Assembly: GCA_019240475.1 (NCBI GenBank)
Contig: JAFAYI010000024.1
Span: 1-64,000, forward strand
Direction of reading: 5' to 3'
DNA: 64,000 bases
Source of the DNA: Acidobacteriaceae bacterium
Lineage (GTDB): Bacteria > Acidobacteriota > Terriglobia > Bryobacterales > Bryobacteraceae
Shown piece after piece: positions 1 to 7,943 of the stretch; within the stretch, counting starts at the first letter, position 1; each line of letters begins with the position of its first letter. Both the position numbers and the translations under genes were made by a program. The notes under the pieces are model-generated. The model was not told the DNA's origin, made no database searches, and was given only the letters and a program-made list of their open reading frames with translations.

Positions 1-1
1 C

Positions 2-490
2 CGCATCCCGGCTCTCGAATTCGGCATCTTCGCCCTCGGCCGCCTCGAATTCGCCAACGAGTTCCCCGCCGAGCAAGCCGACTCACGCAAGCACCTGATC
101 GACGCCAAAATTTTCCTCGCCTACCAGCGCCAGCTCAACAACCTCTCCATCCAGGAATCCCGCCTCCGCCGCCACTTCGAGAAAGACGCCGCCGCCCTGC
201 GCCAGCTCCAGGAATCTCGCCGCCACAACGAGCACCACACAGCGCGTATGGCGCCCGGTGTGCGCGATCCAAGGGAATCCCGCCTCGACGAAGCCGCGCG
301 CCAATACATTCAGGCCGTTCACGAACACCGCCACATGGAATGGGAGCCCGACGAAAATGGCTTCGAATTTTCGATCGCGGAAGTCGAAGTGCGCGCCCTC
401 CACATCGAGCCCGATCTCTTCTCTGCATGGGCCGAAGAAAACGCCGCGGCCCAGGGTCTCACTCTCGCCCGCCCATCCAAACTCGGCTGA
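2..490 (+). CDS. Hypothetical protein, C-terminal part (5' end outside window)
   Basis: An open frame enters from the left edge with no start codon and ends at TGA 488-490, giving about 162 residues. The visible part is strongly charged and helical (many Arg, Glu, Gln and Leu, with stretches such as RQLNNLSIQESRLRRHFEKD), followed by a more acidic tail. It has no membrane segment and no catalytic motif I recognise. The codon use and absence of stops support a real gene on the plus strand; the longer minus-strand frames here look like shadows. Function is unknown. Confidence 0.6.
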   Translation, partial: RIPALEFGIFALGRLEFANEFPAEQADSRKHLIDAKIFLAYQRQLNNLSIQESRLRRHFEKDAAALRQLQESRRHNEHHTARMAPGVRDPRESRLDEAARQYIQAVHEHRHMEWEPDENGFEFSIAEVEVRALHIEPDLFSAWAEENAAAQGLTLARPSKLG

Positions 491-605
491 TTCTCTCGCC
501 CGACAGCCCCGCTTCCTACGCCAGCGCGCCCGATCACAGCCCATCGGGAAAATTTTTCCACTCTATTTCCCTCTCTCGCGCCGCTCTAAAGTGCGCTCGA
601 AGACG

Positions 606-652
606 GCCGATGTGAAAAGTAGAGCGAAAGGCTGTTGCGCGGTTCACCCGGC
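606..652 (+). other. Possible structured 5' leader upstream of the NHL/tectonin gene
   Basis: The 223-base gap 491-713 contains no gene. Within it, GCC (606-608) and GTGAA (612-616) can pair with TTCAC (643-647) and GGC (650-652), leaving a small internal loop and an inner region with a GCGAAAGGC stretch. The helix ends 61 bases before the ATG at 714. It does not match the c-di-GMP, cobalamin or other riboswitch consensus I know, so this is only a candidate structured leader. Confidence 0.25.
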
Positions 653-713
653 AAGCGGCCCCCCGTAGGTTTTTTTGAGCCCCAAAGTTGTATAGGCCCC
701 GAGGTTTAAGGCT

Positions 714-3700
714 ATGTTCAAAGTTCTACAGAACGGGCGAAGGGAACGCTTTCCGTATGGCGAACGGCTTCTTGTATCGATCCTCCTATTAGGCGCGCCC
801 GCCTTTTCCCAGACATCCGTCCCGCAGTCTCAGAGCTTCGGGCAAGTGCAAGTAAACGCGGCGTCTCCGGCTACGGTCCAGATCGCATATTCGTTTTCCG
901 GCCTGGGCGCCGCGCCGACTTTTTCTTTATCCTTCGGTCTGGATTTCTCAACCGGCTCGCCCGCGTGCACCGTCGCCTCCACCGTCAGTTGTAAGGTCCC
1001 GGTGAATTTTCTGCCGCGCTCGTCCGGTCTGCGCCAGGACGCCGTGCTCGTCAAGAATCAGTCCGGAACTCTGATCGGAACCACCTTTATAAGTGGAACC
1101 GGCCTTGCGCCCCAGATAACGCTCGCTCCGGGAATCATCGGCACTCTCGCCGGAACTGGCTCATTCGGTTACGGCGGCGACGGGCACGCGGCTACCGCTG
1201 CCCTGCTCTGGAATCCGGAGGGAATCGCAGTCGATCCCGCCGGCAACGTCTATATCGCCGACTCCATCAACCAGGTCATTCGCAAGATCACGGTTTCGAG
1301 CGGAAACATCGCGACTGTCGCGGGCAGCGGGGACGCGCCCGGCTTTGGCGGAGATGGCGGCCTCGCCACTTGGGCGAAGTTGAACAATCCTACCGGCGTC
1401 GCTCTCGATGGCGCCGGCAATCTCTACATCGCGGATCAAGGCAACGGGCGCATTCGCGAGGTGAACGCCGTCACCGGAATCATCGCCACCGTCGCGGGTG
1501 GCGGAAACGGGCAGGGCGGCTCGGATTCTTACGGCGACGGGCTTGCCGCCACGAGCGCCATTCTCTCCGGGCCGAACGACGTTGCGGTCGATGCCGTGGG
1601 AGATATCTTCATCGCCGATTCGTTTCATGGCCTCGTTCGCGAAGTGAACGCTTCCACCGGAATCATCAACGTGGTCGCGGGCGGCGGCGCGGGCGGCGGC
1701 GCCGATGGCGTGGGCGACGGAGGAGCGGCGACCGGCGCGACGCTCGACAACCCCGAGTCGGTCGCCGTCGATGCGGCCGGCAACGTCTATATCGCGGATA
1801 CCGGCGATTCGCTTGTCCGTCAGGTCAACACATCCGGCGTCATCAACGCGATCGCCGGAACTGGCAGCCCCGGCTACACGGGCGATCTCGGTCCGGCTAC
1901 CTCCGCCGAGCTCAACCAGCCCACCGGCGTTCGCGTCGACGCCGCCGGCGATCTCTATATCGTAGACTCGGCCGTCAACGTAGTCCGCCTGGTCACAGCG
2001 TCCAGCGGTATCATCCAAACCGTCGCGGGAAGCGGAAGCAGCGGCTATAGCGGAGATAACGGCTCAGCGAGCGCCGCGGCGCTCGCCAATCCGCAGAATC
2101 TGGCTCTCGATCCGGCGGGTAATCTCTACATTGCCGATGCCACTAACAACGTCGTTCGAAAAGTAACCGCCTCTTCGAGCGCGCTCGCTTTCTCCTCCAC
2201 CACCGTCGGTCTCGCGAGCGTCGCCCAGTTCGTCACGGCCTCCAATATCGGAACGGAGTCGTTGACCCTTTCGGCCTTGAGCGTGAGCTCCAACTTCAGC
2301 CAAAAGCCTTCCGGCTATGTCGACTGTTCCTCCTCCTCCGTCGTGGCCGCGGGATCGAACTGCGTCGCCGCCATCGCATTTGCGCCTTCTACGGCCGGCT
2401 CGCTCGGTGGAACTCTCACCTTGACCGGAAACTCTCTGAACGCATCCGGCGCTTCGCGCAGCGCATCTCTGACCGGAACCGGCGTTACCGCGGCCGCCCC
2501 CAAGGTCTCCCTCGCGCCCACTAACCTTTACTTTGGAAACCAGATCGTCGGAACCGCGAGTCAGTCGAACGTCATAACTCTCTCAAACATCGGCTCGGCC
2601 TCGCTGAGCATTCTCAGCATCTGGCTCACCGGGACCAACTCCTCCGATTTTTCGCTGACCACCACCTGCGGCGCCAGCTTGGCCGCAAATGCCAGTTGCA
2701 CCGTTTCGGTCTCGTTTTCGCCCGCTGGCGCCGGCAACCGCGCCGCCTCGTTGATGTTCACCGATTCGGTCGCTTCCTCGCCCCAAACCGTCACGCTCTC
2801 GGGAACGGGAACCACTTCCGCCGGCTCGAGCTTCAGCACCTCGGGCCTAAACTTCGGCAGCCAAAATGTCGGCGCCTCCAGCGCGCCCGCCACCGTCACC
2901 TTGACCAACAATGGCATCGGCGCGCTCAACGTGTCGAGCATCGCGCTCTCCGGCGCAAACGCCTCCGATTTCGCCATGACCACCACTTGCGGCTCTACTC
3001 TCGCTGCGAGCGCAAGCTGCGGCGTCACTCTGGTGTTTTCGCCTGCCGCGGCGGGAAGCCGTTCCGCGACTCTCAGCTTTACCGACAACGCAGCCGGCTC
3101 GCCTCAAACCGTCGCCATCGCCGGAACCGGAGTTACTCCGGTCGTCGATCCGCCCCCGCCCTCGGTGTTTTTTAACAGCGTTGCTGGAACTCTCAGTCAA
3201 ATCTCGCTCGGCGCCGATGGAGCGGTATGGGGCCTGAACGCAGGAGGCCAGATCTATCAACGGAATGCCACGGCTCAAAGCTGGACCTACATTCCCGGCA
3301 ACCTCGCGCACCTGTTCGTCGGGTCGAGCGCCGCCGTCTGGGGAATCAATTCCGGAGGGCAGATCTACCAGTGGAACGCGAGCGCGCAAACCTGGAACTG
3401 GATTCGCGGCACTCTCGTTCAACTCTCGGTCGGCGCCGATGGCGATGTCTGGGGCCTGAACGCCGCCGGCTCTATCTATCACTTCAATGCGCAGACGCAA
3501 GGCTGGACCCAGATTTCCGGCACGCTTGCTCAAATTGCGGTTGGCTACGATGGCGCGGTCTGGGGCCTCAATTCGAGCCATTCCGTGTTTCGTTTCAATC
3601 AAGCTACTCAGACCTTCCTCTCTACAGGGGGGTCGCTCACCCAGCTTGTCGTTGGAGCGGACGGCGACGCCTGGGGCCTGAACGGCACAGCCATTTTTCA

Positions 3701-4718
3701 CTTCGATCAGGTTTCGCAAACCTGGAATCAAATGGCCGGTTCGCTTGTGCAGCTTGCGGTCGGCGCCGGCGGCGTGGTCTACGGCCTGAATGCTTCCAAT
3801 CAGGTTTGCCAATACGACGTAGCCGCTCAAACGTGCAACTCCATTCCCGGCTCGCTCGCCCATCTCGCGGCCGCCGCCAACGGCGCCGTCTGGGGCCTCG
3901 ACGCGTCGGGCGCCATCTGGACTTTGAACCAGCCCACTGCCTCGGCCGGCGTTCTCCACCAGATGCCGGGCAGCATGTCTCAGCTCTCGCCTTCTTCCGA
4001 CGGCTCCGTGTGGGCTCTGAACAGCGCCGGGCTGATCTACCACTTCGATCCTTCGCTACAAAGCTGGACTTCCGTGCCGGGCGCGCTCGCGCATCTCGTC
4101 ACCGGACCTAACGGGGACGTCTGGGGCCTCAACGCTTCCGGCCAGATCTTCCGCTTCACCCCGGCCTCCCAGGGCTGGACCTACATCCCTGGAACGCTTG
4201 CCCAGCTCTGTGTCGGCGGGGATGGCGCCGTCTGGGGCCTCAACAGCGGCGGCCAGATTTACTCTTTCGATTCGGCCTCCCAGGGCTGGACTTGGATTCC
4301 GGGTACTCTCGCCCAACTTTCCGTTGGCGTCGATGGAACCGTTTGGGGCCTCAACAGCGGCGGCGCGAGTTACCGCTTCGATCCCGCCACTGGGCATTGG
4401 CAGTCGGTGGCGGGCGCTTTCTCCCAGATCGCGGTCGGCTCCAAGACGAACGTGTGGGCGCTCGGGCTCCAGGGCCAGATCTATCAGTTCAATTCGCAAA
4501 AGGCCGTGTGGCAAGCCGTCTCCGGCGCCATGGCCCATCTCGCCGTCGGCTTCGATGGCGCGGTCTGGGGTCTCAACTCCTCGAACCAGGTCTACCGCTT
4601 CGATTCCCAGACCCAGGCTTGGGTTCAGGTCGCCGGTTCGCTCGCTCAGCTAGCCGTCGCCTCCGACGGCGTCGTGTGGGGGCTCGATAGCTCGGATTCC
4701 GTCTACCGCTTCCAGTAA
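714..4718 (+). CDS. Secreted multi-propeller protein: 6 NHL repeats, 3 choice-of-anchor-D domains, 14 tectonin-like repeats
   Basis: A 1334-residue secreted or surface protein, probably a binding or adhesion scaffold. A signal peptide ends near AFS-QT (about residue 33). Six NHL repeats (about 143-489) carry the pattern NP.GVAVDAAGN.YIAD....R.V and would close one six-bladed propeller. Three ASH/choice-of-anchor-D Ig-like domains follow (about 490-590, 595-700, 705-805), each with paired Cys such as TTCG...ASC. The rest (about 815-1334) is 14 repeats of roughly 35 residues with the core DG.VWGLN..G.IY.F, typical of tectonin beta-propellers. No enzyme motif or membrane anchor is visible. The ligand is unknown. 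The protein ends inside the last repeat, so there is no sorting domain. Confidence 0.9.
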   Translation: MFKVLQNGRRERFPYGERLLVSILLLGAPAFSQTSVPQSQSFGQVQVNAASPATVQIAYSFSGLGAAPTFSLSFGLDFSTGSPACTVASTVSCKVPVNFLPRSSGLRQDAVLVKNQSGTLIGTTFISGTGLAPQITLAPGIIGTLAGTGSFGYGGDGHAATAALLWNPEGIAVDPAGNVYIADSINQVIRKITVSSGNIATVAGSGDAPGFGGDGGLATWAKLNNPTGVALDGAGNLYIADQGNGRIREVNAVTGIIATVAGGGNGQGGSDSYGDGLAATSAILSGPNDVAVDAVGDIFIADSFHGLVREVNASTGIINVVAGGGAGGGADGVGDGGAATGATLDNPESVAVDAAGNVYIADTGDSLVRQVNTSGVINAIAGTGSPGYTGDLGPATSAELNQPTGVRVDAAGDLYIVDSAVNVVRLVTASSGIIQTVAGSGSSGYSGDNGSASAAALANPQNLALDPAGNLYIADATNNVVRKVTASSSALAFSSTTVGLASVAQFVTASNIGTESLTLSALSVSSNFSQKPSGYVDCSSSSVVAAGSNCVAAIAFAPSTAGSLGGTLTLTGNSLNASGASRSASLTGTGVTAAAPKVSLAPTNLYFGNQIVGTASQSNVITLSNIGSASLSILSIWLTGTNSSDFSLTTTCGASLAANASCTVSVSFSPAGAGNRAASLMFTDSVASSPQTVTLSGTGTTSAGSSFSTSGLNFGSQNVGASSAPATVTLTNNGIGALNVSSIALSGANASDFAMTTTCGSTLAASASCGVTLVFSPAAAGSRSATLSFTDNAAGSPQTVAIAGTGVTPVVDPPPPSVFFNSVAGTLSQISLGADGAVWGLNAGGQIYQRNATAQSWTYIPGNLAHLFVGSSAAVWGINSGGQIYQWNASAQTWNWIRGTLVQLSVGADGDVWGLNAAGSIYHFNAQTQGWTQISGTLAQIAVGYDGAVWGLNSSHSVFRFNQATQTFLSTGGSLTQLVVGADGDAWGLNGTAIFHFDQVSQTWNQMAGSLVQLAVGAGGVVYGLNASNQVCQYDVAAQTCNSIPGSLAHLAAAANGAVWGLDASGAIWTLNQPTASAGVLHQMPGSMSQLSPSSDGSVWALNSAGLIYHFDPSLQSWTSVPGALAHLVTGPNGDVWGLNASGQIFRFTPASQGWTYIPGTLAQLCVGGDGAVWGLNSGGQIYSFDSASQGWTWIPGTLAQLSVGVDGTVWGLNSGGASYRFDPATGHWQSVAGAFSQIAVGSKTNVWALGLQGQIYQFNSQKAVWQAVSGAMAHLAVGFDGAVWGLNSSNQVYRFDSQTQAWVQVAGSLAQLAVASDGVVWGLDSSDSVYRFQ

Positions 4719-4772
4719 TCCCGGCGCGCCGCGGCCTAATGTTTCTCCGCCGTACAACCGATCAAATTGCAG

Positions 4773-5696
4773 ATGGCTGTCAGAACTCCGGTCCACCCCG
4801 AATCAGCGTCCCCGTCCGGCCGCATTGTCCCCTATGACTTCCACCAGCCGGACCGTATTCCCGCTGGCCAGCTTCGCTCACTCCGATCCGTCCAGCAAGA
4901 TCTCGCTCGCGGCCTGGGCGCAAGCCTGTCGGCCTACCTCCGCACCGTCGTCTCCATCGCCCCCACGCGCATCGACCAGGTCTCTTTCGCCGAATTCTCG
5001 CGCTCGGCCCCACAGCCTCTGACCTCGTTCTCATTGCGCATTCGCCCGCAAGACGTTCGCGCCTTGCTCCAGGTCTCCCATAACGCCCTTTTTCCGATGC
5101 TCGAAATCCTGTTAGGCGGCAAAGGTTCGTCGCCCGTCTCCATCGATCGCGATATCACCGAAATCGAAAGAGTCATCTTCACGCCCATCCTGCGCATTCT
5201 CATGCAAGAGTTGAAGCTCGCCTGGGCGGCGGTGAGCGCGCTTGAATTTGCTCTGGAGGGCGAAGAGACCAGCCGGCAGTACCTCGCTTCGCTTCCGCCG
5301 GCTCACGAGCTGCTGACTGTCGGCTTCAACATTACGGTCGGAGAACTCGCCGGATCCTTCCAAATCGGTCTGCCTTCCCGGGCCATCCGCGCCGTCTTGC
5401 AAGCCGCCGAACCCTCCCAGGCGGAACCGCCGGCCGAAGATCGGTCCAAACTACTGCGGCTCATCCAACCCGCGCAACTGAACGCCGATGTCCGGCTCAA
5501 CGGCCCTAGAATGCTCTTGCGCGATTTGCTGAATATTGAGTCGGGGGACATTCTTACGTTTGATCACCCGTTGTCCAAAGAAGTCGAGCTGGAGTTAAAC
5601 GGCGCATCCAAGTTCCAGGGCCATATTGTGTCGGCTGGAAAAAAGCGCGCCTTCCAGGTCAAGCGCCAGATCGTCCGCGAAAACGAAGCGCGTTAA
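4773..5696 (+). CDS. fliM: Flagellar motor switch protein FliM
   Basis: FliM forms the middle of the flagellar C-ring and couples chemotaxis signalling to rotor direction. The protein (307 residues from ATG 4773; a TTG lies two codons earlier) has the conserved VPYDFHQPDRI segment near residue 20, the FliM core with LGGKG (the GGxG motif implicated in FliG contact) near residue 115, and a C-terminal SpoA/FliN-like domain (about 235-305). The usual N-terminal CheY-P-binding peptide (LSQxEIDxLL type) is missing; the sequence begins almost directly at the PYDF segment. No other flagellar gene is in the window, so this is an orphan locus. Confidence 0.85.
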   Translation: MAVRTPVHPESASPSGRIVPYDFHQPDRIPAGQLRSLRSVQQDLARGLGASLSAYLRTVVSIAPTRIDQVSFAEFSRSAPQPLTSFSLRIRPQDVRALLQVSHNALFPMLEILLGGKGSSPVSIDRDITEIERVIFTPILRILMQELKLAWAAVSALEFALEGEETSRQYLASLPPAHELLTVGFNITVGELAGSFQIGLPSRAIRAVLQAAEPSQAEPPAEDRSKLLRLIQPAQLNADVRLNGPRMLLRDLLNIESGDILTFDHPLSKEVELELNGASKFQGHIVSAGKKRAFQVKRQIVRENEAR

Positions 5697-5700
5697 AGGG

Positions 5701-5715
5701 AAACCGGCCCGGTTT
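5701..5715. terminator. Possible bidirectional hairpin between fliM and the small membrane gene
   Basis: AAACCG (5701-5706) pairs with CGGTTT (5710-5715) around a 3-base loop, between the convergent stops of fliM (5696) and the minus-strand gene ending at 5721. There is no real T-run, so its terminator role is inferred from position. Confidence 0.35.
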
Positions 5716-5720
5716 ATTCC

Positions 5721-5909
5721 TTACCAAGCCGAAGGAGGGTCGCTCGCCGGGAAACTGTCTTCGATCGTGGTGTCGTGCGCCCGGTCCACTCGCGCCTTCT
5801 TGCCGATCCTGAATCCGTTCGTTGCCGACCACATCATCAGGCCGGCAATTGGCAGCGTAATTCCCAGCACAAAGTAGACAAATTTCCATGCCCGAGGCTG
5901 TTCGTTCAT
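5721..5909 (-). CDS. Small membrane protein with C-terminal SFPASDPPS motif
   Basis: A 62-residue protein with one N-terminal membrane segment (about residues 9-29, FVYFVLGITLPIAGLMMW) and a polar C-terminus ending in DSFPASDPPSAW. That tail matches a short motif I recall at the C-terminus of many small uncharacterised bacterial proteins. Two tandem ATGs exist (5912 and 5909). A GGAGGAG sequence directly abuts the first, so the second has the better spacing and was chosen. Function is unknown. Confidence 0.65.
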   Translation of the reverse strand: MNEQPRAWKFVYFVLGITLPIAGLMMWSATNGFRIGKKARVDRAHDTTIEDSFPASDPPSAW

Positions 5910-5969
5910 CATCTCCTCCGTAGACGCAGCGTCTTCTCGAACCGCTACAAAGCGCCTAAGCGCGCCCGG

Positions 5970-6572
5970 CTAAGCACGCCCCCGGCTGCTGCGCACCCAT
6001 TTCAAAATCGAGAATACGCTGCCCACCACGCACAGCGCGCTGAACACAATAATGGTCCACTTGAAACCTTCCGAATTCGCAATGCGGAGGATGGCGCGCC
6101 CATAGTGGATCGCCAGCAAGCTTAGAATCGCAAAGCGCGCGGCCCTCGCGCCGGCCACCGTCCACAGCAGCCTACGTCGCGGAAAAGAGAGCGCGCTGTT
6201 CACCGCCACAACCATCGTGAATGGAAAGGGAGGCGGCGCGACCGCCGCCAGCGCCAGCGCCGTTCCGCCGTGCTCCCCAATCTTCTTTTTCAAATACGTG
6301 TATCGCCTCTGCCCCGCTACCTTCTGCACGCCCGCTTCGCCGCCCTTGCGCGCCAGCAAATCCAGCAGGAACACGCCTAGAGTCGAGCCGCAGACCGCCG
6401 ACAAGACATACAACGGCCAGCCCTGGTGATGGCGCGCTACCAGCCCCACTACCAGCAAATCGTTCCCAAACGGCAGGAACAGAAACGAAGAGTCCATCAC
6501 GCCCATCACCAATGGACCGAAATAGTGCAGCCCGAAAAGTAATCGAAGAAGATGATGGAAGAATCCGCTCAA
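5970..6572 (-). CDS. DedA/VTT-domain membrane protein (YqaA-like)
   Basis: A 200-residue multi-pass inner membrane protein of the SNARE-associated/DedA (VTT) superfamily, whose members move or scramble lipids. It shows hydrophobic segments at both ends, a PFGNDLLVVGLVA stretch near residue 35 and the re-entrant-loop-like APPPFPFTMVV near residue 110. The start is a TTG at 6572 without a clear ribosome binding site, so it is uncertain. The gene is divergent from the ThuA-like gene at 6642. The substrate cannot be told. Confidence 0.7.
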   Translation of the reverse strand: MSGFFHHLLRLLFGLHYFGPLVMGVMDSSFLFLPFGNDLLVVGLVARHHQGWPLYVLSAVCGSTLGVFLLDLLARKGGEAGVQKVAGQRRYTYLKKKIGEHGGTALALAAVAPPPFPFTMVVAVNSALSFPRRRLLWTVAGARAARFAILSLLAIHYGRAILRIANSEGFKWTIIVFSALCVVGSVFSILKWVRSSRGRA

Positions 6573-6641
6573 GTAAGCTGTCTGTGAGATGCCGGACGTC
6601 CTGATCCGGCTCCAAATTCTTCTCGTCTCTTGGAGGCTATG

Positions 6642-7493
6642 GTGAACTTCGCGCGTTCCTCAGTGCTGCTTTCCGCCGCCCTGGTCTTTGCCGGCGCCAC
6701 TTCCCGCTTCAGTCAAGCCTATGGCCAAGCCGCGCCGCCCAACCACACTCCCCACGTCCTCGTGGTAGCTCAAACCAAAGGTTTCGAGCACGACTCCATT
6801 CCCGACGCCATGGCCAACATCTGGCGATGGGGCCATGACACGAAGCTGTACGAGGCCACCCTTCGCACCGATACCGAACTGCTTACCAAGAAAGAAATCA
6901 AGGATCGCAATGTCAAGAACCTGAACTACTTCGACGCGCTCGTATTCGCCAGCACCACCGGCGAACTCGACCTCGCCGACGACCAGAAATCGGACATCCT
7001 GTCATTCATCAAAGACGATGGCAAAGGCTTCGTCGGCGTCCATGCCGCGCTCGACACCAACTACAAATGGCCCGAGTACGGCGAGATGATAGGCGGCTGG
7101 TTTGACCAGCATCCCTGGATGACCTTCAACGCTCCCATCGTTCTCGAAGATCCCACCTTTCCGGCCGTCAAACACTTTCCGAAGGAGTTTATGAAGCGCG
7201 ACGAAATCTATCAGGACAAAGCCTGGTCGCGCGACAAAGTCAACGTGCTGCTTAGCCTCGACGCCTCCAAGCTCAACTACGAAAACAACCCGCGCATTCA
7301 CCGCGCCGACCACGATTTCGCGGTCGCTTGGTCGAAGATGTACGGCAAAGGCCGTGTCTTCTATTCCACCCTCGGCCACACCAAGGAAGCCTGGGACGAT
7401 CCCGACATTCAGAAGATGTATTTCGAAGCCATTAAGTGGGTGCTCGGCATGACCGAAGGCAGCACCACATCTCACGCGCGCCCCGGCATGTAG
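6642..7493 (+). CDS. Secreted ThuA-domain protein
   Basis: A 283-residue protein of the ThuA-like family (class I glutamine-amidotransferase-like fold), often found beside secreted sugar oxidoreductases. It has a signal peptide of about 30 residues ending near AYG-QA, then HVLVVAQTKGFEHDSIP, LVFASTTGELDL, a GFVGVHAALDT segment and RVFYSTLGHTKEAW, all family hallmarks. A GGAGG at 6632-6636 gives proper spacing only to the GTG at 6642; the ATG three bases earlier is too close. Its biochemical role is not established, and sugar metabolism is inferred from the family. Confidence 0.85.
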   Translation: MNFARSSVLLSAALVFAGATSRFSQAYGQAAPPNHTPHVLVVAQTKGFEHDSIPDAMANIWRWGHDTKLYEATLRTDTELLTKKEIKDRNVKNLNYFDALVFASTTGELDLADDQKSDILSFIKDDGKGFVGVHAALDTNYKWPEYGEMIGGWFDQHPWMTFNAPIVLEDPTFPAVKHFPKEFMKRDEIYQDKAWSRDKVNVLLSLDASKLNYENNPRIHRADHDFAVAWSKMYGKGRVFYSTLGHTKEAWDDPDIQKMYFEAIKWVLGMTEGSTTSHARPGM

Positions 7494-7499
7494 CGGTTA

Positions 7500-7943
7500 T
7501 CAGGCGCCCGGCTTCGGCCATGGCTTCGGCTGCGGATCGAAGACATCCACCGGCGAGAATTCGACGATCTTCCACTTGCGCCCCTTCAACACCAAGCGCA
7601 CATGGATGTCGCCCGCTCTCTGCTGGGTGAAATTCTTTCCCTGATCGCTCAGCGTCATGGTCCAGTGCACCGTCAGCTTCGACTCGGCTGCGCCGTCTTC
7701 TTCGTCCGTCACGCTCAGATTGTTGACAATCTGAAACGCGTTCGTCAGTCCGGCGAAGTAGTCGCTCAGCTTGTCGTAGTCGGAATACGATTTGTCGAAC
7801 GGCGTCATCGCCTGGGCTGGATTTCCCGCTGTCAGCCCCGTGGCGATCGCGCCCAACTGCGCCCGCACATCTGCCGCTTGGTCCGCGCTCAGCAATACGG
7901 CCGCGAGCAGAACAAGTCCCGTCCTAAGTGCGGTAGCTGCCAT
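7500..7943 (-). CDS. Secreted NTF2-like (SnoaL-type) protein
   Basis: A 147-residue protein with a signal peptide (MAATALRTGLVLLAAVLLSADQ) and a domain resembling the NTF2-like/SnoaL cone fold (SDYFAGLTNAFQIVNNLSV ... LTVHWTMTLSD ... VRLVLKGRKWKIVEFSPVDVF). The start at 7943 overlaps the 3' end of argJ by 20 bases; the longer frame upstream is argJ antisense-frame noise. It is the last gene of the aroC-def-fmt-argJ run and is convergent with the ThuA gene. No specific function is assigned. Confidence 0.7.
   Translation of the reverse strand: MAATALRTGLVLLAAVLLSADQAADVRAQLGAIATGLTAGNPAQAMTPFDKSYSDYDKLSDYFAGLTNAFQIVNNLSVTDEEDGAAESKLTVHWTMTLSDQGKNFTQQRAGDIHVRLVLKGRKWKIVEFSPVDVFDPQPKPWPKPGA

Noticed and set aside
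2847..4043. A 398-residue open frame on the minus strand inside the multi-propeller gene
   Set aside because: It is antisense to clear tectonin and ASH repeats; its length comes from the repeated GC-rich codon pattern, and its residues show no fold or motif.
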